DNA of 64,000 bases, from positions 40,138,871 to 40,202,870 of the forward strand of contig CM048557.1 of NCBI GenBank assembly GCA_026413225.1, in the 5' to 3' direction. Origin of the DNA: Otis tarda. Its lineage: Eukaryota; Chordata; Aves; Otidiformes; Otididae. Positions 12,971-27,442 of the stretch are shown piece after piece. The notes beneath the pieces were generated by a model. It was not told where the DNA came from, did not search any database, and saw only the letters and a list, made by a program, of their open reading frames with translations. The position numbers and the translations under genes were made by a program. Position 1 is the stretch's first letter, and every line of letters begins with the position of its first letter.

Positions 12971-15900
12971 TATCTATAAAAAAGCACATAATTTTCTTGT
13001 TTCTGCTTGAAATCCTTGTTTCTGGAGTTCCTTTCTTATTCTGAATGCTAAGGCTGAGTCAAAATTTTATAGGGAAATGTCTGTGATCCCTCTGCCCAAC
13101 TGAGTGGGCTGCTTCAGCTTCCTTGTTCCAGACACTTAATTCTAACTGCAAATGGGGAGAAAACAACAGGTTTGGGATCTTTCTCCACCTGCAAGGGAAG
13201 ATATTATGAAATCACAAAATTCCTTTTTTGGGGTGTCAATTTCCTTATTAATGGTCCATTGAAGTTATTGTTTAGTCAAGAAATAGGAGAAAAAAAGCTG
13301 CAGTCTCTCAAGTTTTTTAGAGTTAATGGGAGAAAGGGACGGTTGGACATCTAAACTTCATCCTTGGTCTGAGTCACCTACTGAAGAACATAGAGAAATA
13401 AACCTCCAAAGAATGTTAGCTTTTATAAATAGTCTTATAATTTCTTTATACACTTACATTTGGGGTTATCTGCTTTAGTAGGTTGAAAGAAAAAGTATGT
13501 AGTTCAAAAAAGAGGAATTGAACTCTGAGTGAAGAATCTGAATGACAATTTATGCCACTATTAGAATCACTACCGACAGCTTCCCAAAGCATTGATTTTC
13601 CATGGAACTGCAACCATATCATAGAAAACTTTTAAATTTATGTCCTGGTTCAAAGTTTTTGGTTTAGAAGCAGATATTGTCTTCTACTGAATTCTCTCCT
13701 TCATAGCTTCCATTCAATTTTATATATAATGACTATAGAGAAATTCTTGAAGATATGAAATTAAAAATTCCACCTCATGCCTTCAGTACTTTTCCCTCTA
13801 GCAATCTGTTTCTTAACATAATGCAAGCACACACAAATGGACCCAAAGCCAGTCTGGTGTCCAGAATGAAACAGAAACCAAGACAGCATTTTGCAGTATC
13901 GGCTATAGTCTCACAGGTGTGAAAGCGATCTGTTGAAATTGCCCTATGAATACGTGAAAAATGAATGGGGACAGTGAACCTGAAAGGGCTCACAAGAGAT
14001 GTTGAATCCTTCTTGCCCGTAGGCTGCAGTCTTGTCAGTGCCCTCTCCATACGCAGTTAAACGTGCAATTAACTCCTAGACCTTTGAAACCTCACAGATT
14101 TCAGAATAATAAAATTTAGTTGTACTTTTCTGGGACGAAAAGTTATAGTCACAGATTATGGAAAAAATTATATGCAGGTGGGATGCCATAATTCAAGAAT
14201 TTGACTTCATTTAGCACAGGAAGCTGAGGGTGTGAAAGCATTAATGCTGACACACTATCCAGATGGCTAGTTTACCATGTGCAAGAAGACAGTACGGCAG
14301 TGATTAAGCTGGAGCCAAAAATTACACGTGGAGATGGAACAAACTTCAAAAAGTCAGTCTCTTAAATGTGCCATTATACAAATTAATCTAAAGTGATATG
14401 TTCATCTATTGCCCTACTAAAATATTACTGATAGAATATTACAGACAAGCTGTTCTGAAAACCAAGATATTCTTTTCTCACTATTTTAATGAAGCCTGAG
14501 ATGCTCCATCATTTTGTACATCCATTCTTCGTTATATTGTATGAAAGTCCACCTATGGACTTGAAATACATGGATGCATGTTGCAATGAACATAGCAGGT
14601 AAAGTGAATATTAGCACATTTTAATAAGCTTTCTAAAACACAGGTACTGTGTTACTTTGGAGGTGAGAGAAGGAATCTTAAAGATACTTACAGATTGCTA
14701 ATATCAACTGTACAAAACTGGTAAGAACTAACTGGAAGTTCCAGCACCAAGCAAAATGATCTTCTTGGTCAGGAATTATTTTCTTACTGAAATGAGTAGT
14801 TTAGTTCGGTTAGCTGTTTCAAAAACTTCAATTTTTTTTTTTTTTTAGTTACTTTTGCCTATACTAAGTAGTCACTGAACTGAAGCATTAACTTTGAAAG
14901 TATTTGTCAGAATTGTTCTTAGAAAATTTTGAAACTGGAGAAATTCTGAATTTCTAGAAATCACTCCCTAGGATTAATGGTGGGAATGTGAATTGTTTTA
15001 TTTTTGCTCATACAAACCACCTTTTTGAACAAGGCTATATTTTCTCTGACAGGGTACTGTGTTCCTGCAGCAGAAGTAGTAAGGAATAAACCTCCATGAC
15101 TGACATAAATTAAAGCAATAGGCAGAGTGATCTACTACCTAAGAAGTCCAAACATTTATCTTTACTATATGATAACGAAAAATTAAGTTTTCCTCCTTTC
15201 TACTCTATTGTTTTGTTATTCCTACAAACTAGCACATAAGTGCCTTGACTCAAAGATTTCCTTTTGCTGTGTGCTTTTATAGCACTTGACCTGATGGGGC
15301 TCCAATCTCAATTGAGGCTCCAGAAATAATCAGAGTAGACAACAAAATATTTTTCCTCCTTAAATATATATTTGAAAAACAAAGAAAACTCTCTTATCAG
15401 TGTAAATTAAATAGGTATTCTGTTAGTATATAGCATAGCTTTGTCTGACATAGCTCAAAACATCTGAATTTGGCGTTAAAATTTAGTTATTGTGAAGCAA
15501 AATTGCATCAGATAGTAGCTTAACTGAAAGATGCTGAGAGCAGACTTTGTGGAACAGTTTTCACCTTATGAGGAGACCGAAATGCGTAGTGCTGAACATG
15601 CGCTGGATAGCTTATTATCAAAATAAACCCCCAAATTGATTAGAAAGATTTATGGTAGTCCTACAGATTTTAAGAACTTTACAGAATGTTTGTCTGTCCA
15701 AAGCAAGATGATTCACTTAAATAATCTCGAACCCGACACTAATGCAACATAGCATTGAAAACCCTGTGGACAGGTCAATTTCTGTAGCTTGCTTCCTTGC
15801 AGCTAGGTATGTGCAATCTTCCTCTTATCCTTTGAATACTGCAATTGTGTGTATACAATGGATGGTGCTATTTGGTATTCTGTTTCCCTTTCAGAGCATA

Positions 15901-17092
15901 CTATACAATTTCTGTTTTAAAGAAAAAAGAAATATATACTTTCTCAAAGTTCTTCTACTAACATTTCTATTTATTTTTTTTTGTTTTTGTTTTATAGCAG
16001 AGATAAGAGTAATATAATCCATTTTCAAGGCTGAAGTGAGGCAAATAGAATTTAGATTAAAGGTAATTTCTGGTGTTCTGTTGGCACTGCCTATCATGAT
16101 GTCCAACACTGTTTCCTTGTTTCCAAGTATTTCTTTATTGGTATCTATATCTGGGTTGTTACTCACTTAATTGTTAGAATATAAGCTTCTTGGGGTGGAG
16201 ACCACTATTTTTTTCTGTGCTAGTGCAGAACTGTTATGTGATTCTAGTACATGACATTTAGAACAGCATTTAATAAAGGAATTGAAATTATAAGAAATTG
16301 ATGTATTTTCAATCTCCTTGTTCTTGGAAATGGCTAAAACTGTTTTAGTTTAATTGTTTCAGAATTATCAGCCTAAATTGGACATTCAGTATGAAAAATT
16401 ACAGCCTAAAACAGTTAGTCTGGCAAAGTTACAAATAACTGAAATCAACCACATAAGGAAAAATGTCAAGCAACTCTGAAAATAGAGCTCATATGCCTCA
16501 TCAATAATGGGACAACGCAAACATTTAGGCCAACTGTTTAGTAGTAAATAACTTCTAGACACATATTCTAAAGAAAACATTAAAATTGAAAAAAAAAAAG
16601 CTGCTGTATCTGTCTAAGATCAGTTTCTCAGTTCTGGTATGGGCATTTGTACGCACTTAATGAATGGCTTTTAGGAAGTTTCCTCAGTACTTTTTCAAGG
16701 TTGTTCTATGGTCAAATGAATGATACTCACTGTTTTCTACACAAATGCCAGTAGATATTGGCACACAACCTTTAATTATTAAATTCTAGTAGAACCACTG
16801 TTCAAAAAATTCCTCTCATCTGTGAAAGTCAGATCATATGGGCCTAACCTGGTTGAGACCCATCAAAGTATCTGGGTTACCTTAACAGGAACCAAAGAAA
16901 GCTGTCGGCTGACTGTAAACAGGAGAGGGAGCTCCAAAGATGCAAGAGCTATTCATGATGTTTTATTTGGTAATATAGGCAATTCAGAGATGTTTAATTT
17001 ACATTAAGAAAATGCCACTAGAGGCTTTGAGTTAAATATCAGACACATGACAGACGTCTTGTCTTGGAGAGTTAGCTGACTTTGTTTTGTTT

Positions 17093-17275
17093 TCATGTGC
17101 TTTGTGAAATCTTCCTGTAAACCACTCTTGCCATGAGAGCTTGAGTGTTACTGGAATCTAAAATGCTACTCATTGCACTGCTGCATAGTTGCTGCTTGTA
17201 TTGAATAACTGCAGCTATCATCAGAGGCATAGTATTAATCAACATGTGTACCACACCAAAGTCCATGATGTTTTT
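17093..17275 (-). other. Possible terminal coding exon, not recognised
   Basis: On the minus strand a good splice acceptor (pyrimidine-rich stretch ending CCGTTACAG) lies immediately before 17275. From there the frame is open for 60 codons to a TGA at 17093, starting at phase 0 with Lys-Asn-Ile-Met-Asp. The piece has a hydrophobic helix-like stretch (Val-Val-His-Met-Leu to Ile-Ala-Ala-Val-Ile) and then a polar tail, somewhat like a helical-repeat segment. The ATG-led frame extends further upstream through a Lys-rich poly-A-derived part that is unlikely to be coding. No family was recognised and no poly-A signal was seen close by. It may be a chance frame behind a chance acceptor. Confidence 0.2.
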
Positions 17276-19498
17276 CTGTAACGGAAAAATGAAACAGCTA
17301 CATTGTTCTAAATACCATATACGATGAATTTTTTTATACTGACTCTTGTGTTTCTTGCAGATCCTTAAGCCTAAATTTTTTCTTTTTTTTTTTTTTTTGT
17401 TGTTGATGTTTATTTCATATTCAGAGCTAAAGTGCATCTGCTAGTTCATGAAGCTGACATAGAGATCAGTAGATCATAAAGGAGTTGTATAACGGAGAAT
17501 TCTGAACTCCTCTCATTCTCTCATTTGACCTGCAAGACATCTGCCCTCCCTTTGGTTTGGTGAAGGATATTTTTTTAAGCTAAGATGATTGCTTCTTTGT
17601 TTTCTTTATTCTAACTTTTGGACATATTGTACTTTACAAATCATAATTTTGATTAGTAATCAGTGTTTCAGGAATAAGTAGGAACAAGTTGACTTCAGGG
17701 ACCTCCTTCATAATATAAGAAATTATAACAAAGGAGCACGTGCAAGCAAAAATAGTTTCAAAAAAGGTATTTTATATATTTGAATTTTCAGTGAAATTCG
17801 CACTGGACTGTGGTCATCAAATTGTTCTGTGCACCATTCCAGTTTAACAGATCTAATATCAAATGGAGAGGAAAAGCAAAATGTCACAAGGTGGGAATTC
17901 TAGTAAAAAAATTGATGGAGGGAGTTTTGAGGAAAGGAGAGCTGTAGGATCAGAAAAGGCTGGTATTAAGTAGTTTTTTGGAATGATGTTCTAATAGGAC
18001 CAAAATTTAGCTGTCCACCTCTCAAAGTCTAGGACTTCTTATGAAGAATGGATTAATACATTCTTCTGAAAAGAGAATTGGTTGGATGCTATCTCTCTGT
18101 GTTTCCTTTACACATAAAACTTGCTGCGAAGTATATTGAGAATTGGTTTAGATGTAATATTACAGAATATTTTTGCTTCATGCCTACTTTTCTGTTCTAC
18201 AAGACATGAAGTTAAGCTTAACGGCAGCAGATATTGGACTCTTAATAGAATTACTTTCGTAAATGAATCAAGTGTAATTTACAAATAGGCTATGTTAAAT
18301 CTATGAAGTAAATGGAGATGATGTGTCTGTATCAAAGAACACTGTATACATGAAGATCTGCCGTTATTATTCACTTCACTTTCTAAGTAGTCAATTTTGC
18401 ATGACTGTTCAGGAAACTAAACTGAATTAGCCCTTTTGACCTCAGGAGTCTTACACAGTTAAATATTTATGAAATATCAGAACATGATAGTGGCTATTAT
18501 GGCTCCTCAATTTTAGCAATTAATTGTATTGACAGAACAATAAGGACTGCCTCTTTATCAGTGTAGCATCATCATAATTCGCTTTCTATTTGTTTAAAAA
18601 AAAAACAACCCAAGTCACCGCATCTTGCTTACGTGAAATGGACAACTTCTGTCCTGATATAGTACTACTAAAAAGCCATGTGAGGCCATGTATGTATTTC
18701 ACCATATGTGAGACTCATTTTGTTGTAGTATATGTTATCCTTTCTTTCTCAACATGTTAAAGATAATCAATATATTTTTTAAAAGCACACAATCATTCTC
18801 TAAATCAATCGAAAACTTTTTCATGCCATTTAATTTGCCTGATTTAACTCTTTCTAACCATTCTACTGCTATGTTTTGATTTTACTCAGCACGTTGAATG
18901 CTGTGTTTTGTTTTCAACAGATGTGACTTTGAGTGCACTGGAGAACAATTTATGCATTAGACTCAGAATTTTAAATGAACATGCCCTCTAATGATTTCCT
19001 CAGTCTAAGCAGACACTTAAAAAGTGACATTGAAACAAAGAAAAATTACTTAAAGGATCAGTTACATCTAAAATGATGAAATCAATAACAATATTTTCCC
19101 TGGGATTCTTTCTCTTCGATAAGCAAAATCTTTACTTAAGTTAAAAGCCACATTAAAATTTAATCACAATCTGTGTGCTTTAGCAATTGATAATTTCTGG
19201 ACATCTGTCTTCTGTTTTGTTAAAGTCTTGTATTCCTTCTGGTTTTGCCTTGTCTTTTCATAGCAAGATTAAGTACATTTGAAATTTAAAAAAAAAATTG
19301 AAAAGAGTTTATAATTTAAGCTAGAAAATGTAATGGCCTATAAGCCTTTGCCTTCTTTTTTATTTTTGCATACATAATTCTTAACCTTAGTATAAAAAAA
19401 AGCAAATTATAATCTCAAAATAATCATGTTGCAAGATAACAAAAATATTATCTCTGATATGACCACCAACCAACAAGATTTTTTTTTAAATTGTAAAT

Positions 19499-19554
19499 AT
19501 TGATTCTATTTACCTTAAATGAATGCATTGATTCTATTTGCCCTAAATGAAAGC
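19499..19554. repeat. 28-base tandem duplication
   Basis: Two adjacent 28-base copies start ATTGATTCTATTT and end GAATGC or GAAAGC. They differ at three positions. Confidence 0.9.
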
Positions 19555-20344
19555 AAGATTTAGTACAGTCAATTTATACAAGCTATTATTTCTACATGTT
19601 TTTCTGCTACATCTTACATATTTTTAACAGTAACTTGGGCTTATAATAGTTATAAAAACATAGAAATGATGTTAATTGCATTTATACGTGTTTCTGAAAA
19701 CTTTTGCCTTTGGAAGGATAAAAGCTTAAGTGTTGAGATGCCATATTTCATAATCTAAAAGAAGATTTTATAGGAACAACTACAGTGATTGCTGCTGTCC
19801 CTTACTTCCTCTCCACCTAATTTCTCAGAGGAGGAGAATAGAGAAAAATTATCTTTCACAGAAGTTCCTCTGATTACAGCTCCATTCTCTGATCACCTAA
19901 CATGTCTGCAGAGACTTGCAGTGATAATGTAGTATTTATTATAGGAGGACTATTTAGGAAAATCAATATGTTCAATGTAGGCTGTGCATTAAAGTCTTGA
20001 AGGCTGAAATAGCTGACATAGTGGTCATACTAGAGTGTCTTGTGGTAAAACATTTTTCACTCTATTTCAGTGTGCTTGAGTTAATCAATAAGGTTAACTA
20101 CATTTGTCAGGATTAGGGTCAATAAAATTTGTACTTGTTCAATATCAGAAATAATGCAAGTGCTTGTATTTACTTTTGTCATACTTTGCATCAGCTGCTA
20201 ATTAATTAAACTTCTGCTGAAATTAATAAATAAGTAATAATTAGACACACACATTAAAAACATAATTCAAAATGAAGCAGATTGCTGTTTCTTGAAAATA
20301 TAAGCATCCATATAGTATGTCAATTAAGAAAAAACCTGAAATAT

Positions 20345-20405
20345 TCCAAATATGTCCACAATATGTCCAAATATGTCTGCAATATGTCCAAATGTATGCA
20401 CAATA
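20345..20405. repeat. Degenerate minisatellite of AATATGTCC units
   Basis: About five copies of an 11 to 13 base unit built on ATATGTCCA are present with small length changes between them. A related single unit occurs near 21435-21460. Confidence 0.8.
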
Positions 20406-23224
20406 TTACAAAGTTTCAGACTATCGCATATTTTAGCATATATAGTGTTTAGAATCTGTACATTAAAGATGATTTTTCTGAAATTGTTGGAATTGTCTAC
20501 ATTGCTTTTTGAAAAGAAAATGAGTTGATTTGAAAATTTATTTTACGCATTAAACATCTGGATGCTATATCATGAGATTTTTAAAAAAACTATAATTTAT
20601 ATTAACACTTTCTACAGTCTGGAGAAATGAAAATTACCAAAATTTTGGTTATTCTTCTGCTATGCTTTTTAGGTACCTTAAAACTACCTCAAAAATTATT
20701 AATTTTCCCTTATCGTTTCACTTGTAGCCTGCATTAAAATATATATTCTCCTATCTTATTTGTAGGAACTCTGAACATTTTCTCCTTTCCTTCAGCTGTT
20801 GCTTTTGATATTTCTATTTTGTGTTTTGGAGAAGTGTTGCATTGTCAATCATCTTGGGTTTTTTTATTAATAGACATCATGTTTTTTCTACTAGTGAATA
20901 GGATACAGAGTGAAAATCTTTTTTGGAACAGAATAAATCATTGTAAATATTGTATGTTTATTAGGCACTAAAAGAATGGGAATGTTGTTTCTTAAGTGTG
21001 ATATCTCCCACACTTTTATTTCAAGCACGCATTCTTTGTAGGATTGAAACCTAGGTAATCATGTCCTAACTACACCCGTTTAGGTTTACTGTTTTATTTT
21101 TTTTTTCCCTAATGCTAACACTTTCTCTTTAAGTCTTATGTGTTTTGTGGTGTTACTTTCCTCTTAATATCTATAATGTTTGCTAATATTTACAAGATCT
21201 TTGCTTTTTTACTCAATAAATCTATATCATATTATCAGTTTACATTTTCAAACATAAACACAAACATATATGCTAAATGATTCATGAATACAAATACTTT
21301 CCCTTCTTGTTTTTTTTAAAGAGTTAAAGAGACTAAATCATTTCAAAGAAACGCACTAACTGTCTGCTTTTCTGAAAGCAAAAGCCAAATGAGTGGTTAA
21401 AAATATTGCAAGTTTGAAAATGCAAATGGTGTTATCCAAATATGCAGCCATATGTCCACAAGACACTCATTTTTTGGAAAAGTTGTAGAGCTTTGAAGAA
21501 AAAATATATTTAGAGATTCATGGCCCTGCTCTCCCCACCCTCTAAATGTAATTAGAAAACAACTACATTAAAATGAAATGTCAATAGTACTAGTAGTGCT
21601 GACTTTATTGTGTGTTACATATTTTTCTTGTAGTAGCACAGTTGCTACACTGAGTTAAAATGCTGTAATATGCTATAAAATTCTATATAAAGATGAGATA
21701 CTTCTTCTAAAGCATTGTACTTTCTAACAGCTCTTTTTTTCTAAACACCTGAGGAGCTAATAGAAGCTCTTCGGGCTTAGATGCTCACCAAACTTTAACA
21801 TAAATTAGTTTGTGTAATTTATGCTGCGAAGTTTGTCTAACCTTTAAGCAACTTTGCTCTGCTGATCACAGCATCAGCGACAATAGGGGATATAAGGCCA
21901 AATCGAAGTGGTTAAACCCCTAACAGGAAAATATCAATTAATCTTTTTCAATGGAGCTGAAGTATGGGTAATCCTCTCATTAAATAGTTTGAACTTTTCT
22001 CCCAGAAAACAAAAGAGGGATAATGAGTGATGTGGTCTGACTTGTTTACACGGGGAATCTTCAAGAGGCTTAGGCTCAGCTTCTCAACACAGGGTTCTTC
22101 ATAGTCACTTGTCACTAATTGCCCTTTTTAAAGACATTTGTGTCAGTTGAGAAATTCCAAAAAGAAAGACTTTTCTAGCTTGAAGAATTATAATGAAAAA
22201 TGCCAATATTTTTATCTGGTGCACACTAATTTCATTGTTTGGAAAAAATAATTTCTCAATTCATTACATAATGATATTTTATAACTTGTTGATAACCTTA
22301 AAAAGTACTGCATTATGTTTCAGTGATGGCTCAAATATTTTAAGTAAATACAGGTCTTGAAGAAATCCTTCAGGGTAGTTAATTTTGATTTGAAATATGA
22401 ACAGAAAAAAAAAAGGATATTTCCTGGTTTAATAATTTCACATAAAACCACTGTATTTTCAGAAGTACAAATTTAATTTACAATATCTTTTTTGCTGCTT
22501 GCTTCTCAAACCGAGACTCAGGGGTCTGGGTTTTGGTTTAGCTTTGCCTAAGAATTCAGATAGAATCAGCCAAGCACATTTAGTTCTTTGATGCCCTTTC
22601 ATTGTTCCTCCCAAGACACGTTCTCCATCAGTAAGCTCAGTTATCTTGGAACAAGATAAAGTGTTTTAGTATGCAGATATAAGAACCAATTCAAAACCAG
22701 TAAGGTTAAGAAATTTCAGTAGGCCTTTGCTGTGATAATTCAGAACATCAGAGCCAAGGACTGATCATACCAGGCACAGAATATAAATGCAACTTCATAA
22801 TGATTTTCTCTTCAACTGCTTCTGATACTCCTAAAGAAAATGTTATGGTACAGGATGCCAGGGATACTAAACCTTTTACAAAACAAAGAGCTTATATCCT
22901 CTAATATTTCTGGTTTCTGCTTTTAAAAATATTAAATTAAACAAAGAAATAAACTCTGGCAAACATTTTTTTCATTAGATGCAGAACAAAAGTTTTAGTA
23001 TAGCACACAAAAAAAAAGAGACATAATTTTGCCTGCCATGAGGATTGTTGTGATAAAGGGGAAGTTTAATTCCAAGGAAGTTTCTCATTTCTTGCCATTT
23101 TCATACAATTTGGAGACCAGCATATTTTGCATGTTTCATTAAACAATATTGTGCTAATGAAAATTAAATCAATTGAGGGGAGCCCATGTCATGCTTTCAT
23201 AAAAGAATGCAGTGGGTGAATTAA

Positions 23225-23390
23225 TCAAAAGTCCCATCTCCCTGTACTGTACACCAAATCCTGAATTTGCCTGCTTAGATCAGGAAATTGTTTGTTCCAT
23301 TTCCATCTGTTATCTCTACTTGATGAGGGGTTTTGCTGGGGCAATGTTTCTCCAAATACATCTGAGTGTCTCTGAGAAGTCATCAAAATC
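23225..23390 (-). other. Possible terminal coding exon, not recognised
   Basis: A strong-looking acceptor on the minus strand (TTTGCTTTATGTGCAG) ends just before 23390. The downstream frame (phase 1, first full codon Ile) stays open for 54 codons to a TGA at 23225. The peptide is hydrophilic and rich in Gln, Ser, Asp, Arg and Trp, with the run Arg-Trp-Lys-Trp-Asn near the middle. That is unlike the Phe/Ile-rich chance frames around it. No family was recognised. The overlapping plus-strand frame at 23212-23400 is rich in Cys and aromatics and less credible. Confidence 0.2.
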
Positions 23391-26300
23391 CTGCACATAA
23401 AGCAAACTATGTGTAAGTATAAATAGAGGGGAAAAAAGGAGCAAAAATATACAGACAATGTAGTCTTTAAAATTATTTATTACTTTCCAGGGAGAAAGGA
23501 TTTTTGAGGGACAATCCTGGGAACCAAGCTGTTCTAATAGCTCTGGAGGTGTCTCTCCTCAACTCTATTTTCCAAGATGTGCTGGGGCAGTTACTCTTGC
23601 AGCTTAGGTTTGACTAATTCTTCTGAACTTCTTCAGCAATGTTTACTGTATTAATAGGTCAAGATACCTGAACTCTTACATGAATTACAATTTTAAAAAT
23701 TTCTTCTTTAATAATGAACCAAAGCTCAGTGTTTCCTCCACCGTCCAGAAACACGGAAACATTTGTCTAGAGAATGCAGTTTCCTTGATGGTGTTCTTAC
23801 TGATAGAGAAGAATAAGCTTAACAGGCATTTGACTTAAAAAAAAAAGAAATTAAAAAAAATCACAGCTGTTGTTTACATGAAGACAGGAACAAAATACGG
23901 AGGGCACAATTCTTGCTATAAAAGTAAACGTGAATATTCATTATCTGACCAAGCAAATCTTATTGTCTGAAATGCTGTTTTATGAAAAAAAGTCACTATC
24001 TTCTGTTTGGATGATCAACTGTAATGTAAAATAGGCTTCAACTTGTCTTGTCTATTCCATCTAACCAGAAAATTGTCTTTGAATTTTGCAAGACAATATA
24101 CATTTTCCTATTAGTGCAACAGTAGCAGCCCTGATAGAAAAGGTTTTTTTCTTCATCTTCTTCTTCCATACACCTCAATCACAATAGATTGTGATTATTT
24201 GGCCTGTGTTTTAGTGTAATTTAATTCATTGGGATGATTAACAGAAGAACGTGCATTTTCAGAGAACAGTCCTTGTATAAAGAACAAGAGTGCTTAGACA
24301 TGAGAATGCAGAACTTCTGCATTTTGTGAAGACTTTAAAATGTGATGTATATATATATATGTTTAAATGTAAGTAGGAATATTTGAATTTGTTTTAATAA
24401 ATATCAAGTAAAGATACCTTTATTATTTAAATAAAAGTCAAGCATCTCCCTGCATGCCTTGTCTTTCATCAACTGTCGCATTAACCCCTTGAGCTGCCAG
24501 TGTAACTTGAAGATCTCTTACAACCAGAAACTGTACATACTGTTCTCCTAATATAGTTTCATCCATTTTCTGTTAGCTGGAATCACTGATACCTGTAGTC
24601 AACTTACAGAAAAAAAAAAGTAAAAGAAATTGTATCAGATTCAAGAATTATATTAATAATAATTGGTCTGATGGTTGGTTGTGGCAGTCAGTTTCTCTGG
24701 TCATTTTTTGTCTAGCAGGCTGGCTGGGCATTTAGCCTGGAATTTACCTACTTATGATCCTCTATAGAAATGAAGAACTAAATATTTACATCACAGTGCA
24801 GTATCTGATATTTAATAAAAGTTTGAAAATCCTTAAAGGCTCAGTCACAGTGAATTTACTACTGCTTTGTAAGCAACTATGTGCATTCCAGCTATGATTA
24901 CAGTGCCTGTGTTCATTCAGTGAAAGAAGTTTAAGTTGAACTACCTCACAACTGACATGAATTAAGATTGCACAGATGGTGTCTTCTTACGTGTATCAAT
25001 TGTTATACATTTACTCGTTAAGATACAGAAACTTAATTTCTGAGAAGTCTGAGACCCAAAACTCTGGAAAAGTAAAATATTAGCAAATACTTTTGTGGTG
25101 ATAGAAGTCGCGTACTTAGATTTTTTTTTAAAATCCTTTACTAATGCTGATAAAGGCTTAGTGGGATTTTAAAATTAAGCATTATCTTTGCCTGCTTGTT
25201 ATTTGACTTGATAAAAGAAAAATTTCTACCCTGCACTTCAGAACATCTGAGTAGTTATCTAGCTACATAGACACCTTACATTCTTGGAAACAAGTTCTTA
25301 ACTATAGTTATTTTTTTTTAACAGAGATATAGCTTTCAATTTTCAGTGTGATTTCTGTTCTAAGTCACTTCAGATATTTTCAAAATATATAATCTCTGTT
25401 GCAGGACATGTTCGTAATGAAACTGCTTATCATAACGACTCTTCTAGGGCTTTACTGTAAAAACCTAAAATCAATATTAGAACAATTTCATTTGCCTTTT
25501 GACTGAAAAAAAAACCTGATGGTTGCCTCAATAAAAGTATATGGCCTATTCCAAGTTCTCTTAACAACTGCAATTTCTGGTACTCAATTTGCATAAAGAC
25601 AAGTGTTGAAGTTCATTGGTCTGTTGGAAACTACTCTTCTTTACCTCGGTTTAAAGGAACACACATGGTTAGTATGAATTTGTACATAAAAGCTATGCCA
25701 ATATGAGAGATACACAGATGCAAAAAGCTGAGGTCCCTCAGCTGCTCACCAGTGCTATTCGTTATGCCTTTTTCATCAGTTATGACACTTATGAATCTTG
25801 CACTGACCCAAATCTACTCCCCAGTCTGGCAGAAAACTTTTACACTTATTTTGTTGGATAGGTTTTCTGCCATGCTGGTGAACTGAAAAGCTTAATGCAG
25901 AGCTTGTAAAACTCAAGATCCAGCAAAACGAAGAAAGAAGTAGACATGAAGGCCAATTTCCCTCTCTCGGCAGCTCTAATGTGTAATTTCACCCTGAATT
26001 AACATAAAGACAATTATATATTGTGGTAATATTATAGTAGGAAAATCTAAATAGGAAAGAGCTTCTCTAAGCATTATCTTCTTTCTCTCTTACAGCATTA
26101 CATGAAAAAAAGAATGTATTTCATGCCTAGAGAAAGGGAAGTGACCTTTGCAGTCATTTAGAGGATAAGTTTCTTGAGAAAGATAATTCCTAGCGGAACA
26201 CAGTGTCCAGTTCTCTGAGAGGATAACTGAATTTTTCTTCTTTACAGCTATGGCAAGTAATTTACTATTTGTTCCTTTATTGCTTCTCTGGTAAACTAAA

Positions 26301-27442
26301 ATAATAAAAATAATGTCAACAGGAGTAAATAAACATCAAAGTTACAGTAGACTAATGTACTGAATACAGAATGCATAGAATCCTTAAGTGGAAAGTGCAA
26401 GGTAGTGAGAGAATGATGAATGGTACTTGGAGTGACACAGAATTGTGTTGTAACAGTGGGAAGGGAAGTAGTGAAGGAAAATAGTTTCATCGCATGGAGC
26501 TAGTAGGCACTTCTGATCCATGGCCTATTCTTATTTATCTATTCATATCATTTATCTTTACTCTGAGAAAACATATAATCTCATCCCACACCATCACCAT
26601 GGGAGAAAGTTACTTACTTACTTACTTATTTACTTACTTACTTACATAATTTTATGATTTCTTGTACTCTGAAGTAAGTTAATTCCATGCCAATTTTACC
26701 AGGAAAAAAAAATCTTATAGATGCTTATGGATACTGTAAAATGAGACTAGGAAGGAGAGTGAAGTATTTCTATTTGTTCTGGCTATCAGAAAAAAATTAT
26801 AGTTCCCACTTTGTCAAGGTTTGGAAAGAGATCTTGAGCTGCTATTATGGGAAAGGATCTTTTCTAAATATTCTTTGTGACCCTAACTGTAGCATATGTC
26901 TGAAGACAGTGTTCAAAGACCGGATGCCAGTGGTGCTGAATTGAAACCATGCAGGATAGTGGATTATAAACCCTGTGGGATGATCTGACTGGGAATCGAG
27001 AGAAAGGAGTTTTGTTCTGAGTTCTGTCTTCCTGGGATTCACACCATGAGAATAAATTTTAAGTGGGCTGGTCCTCCTGAAAAAAAATTTGCTACATTAT
27101 CTGAATCATTTGGATAATGAATAAGTCTGATTACTATTTTAATTGATAAAACTATTACCACATAATGCATGATCCAAAGTAGAAGAAGCACATGGCACCC
27201 CATAGTAAGAGGAAGATATTCTTTATCATCTTCAGCACTAGGGAAGTAAAAATAATAATAAATATCTTGGATATTATGATTCAATGTATTCTTCATATGA
27301 ATTTTTGTATGGATACGATACCTACTGAAATAGTGCTGATTGGTACAAGAAACAGACAGGTAACTTGTGGTAATGATTTAAAGTGATTTAGGGTTCTGCA
27401 TAATCAGATGCTGAGAACTTATTTGAAAAATTACAGTGGGAA
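23391..27442. other. AT-rich unique sequence, no gene recognised
   Basis: Only microsatellites stand out: a short TA run near 24349-24360 and a TTAC tetranucleotide tract at 26610-26645. Open frames are short and show no family resemblance. Confidence 0.55.
26610..26645. repeat. TTAC tetranucleotide microsatellite
   Basis: About nine TTAC units occur in a row with one interruption (TTATTTAC). It is a likely length-polymorphic marker. Confidence 0.9.

Larger units (their letters stand above)
10828..17092. other. AT-rich unique sequence with small tandem duplications
   Basis: No gene or mobile element was recognised. The stretch contains a 20-base unit in 2.5 copies at 12501-12550, a 25-base direct repeat at an exact 60-base period at 12886-12970, and TA/CA-rich microsatellite near 11463-11490. 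Open frames here, for example 76 codons on the plus strand at 11862-12092 and 91 codons on the minus strand at 13775-14050, lack splice or homology support. Confidence 0.55.
17276..23224. other. AT-rich unique sequence, possible conserved non-coding block near its end
   Basis: No gene or mobile element was recognised. Small tandem repeats lie at 19499-19554 and 20345-20405. The block at about 21740-22150 is less AT-simple than its surroundings and has mixed-complexity sequence with homeobox-like and GATA-like motifs. It is a guess for a conserved non-coding element and would need a cross-species alignment. Confidence 0.5.

Noticed and set aside
13775..14050. 91-codon minus-strand frame
   Set aside because: No splice or start context, no recognised motif. 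Length is within chance for the window.
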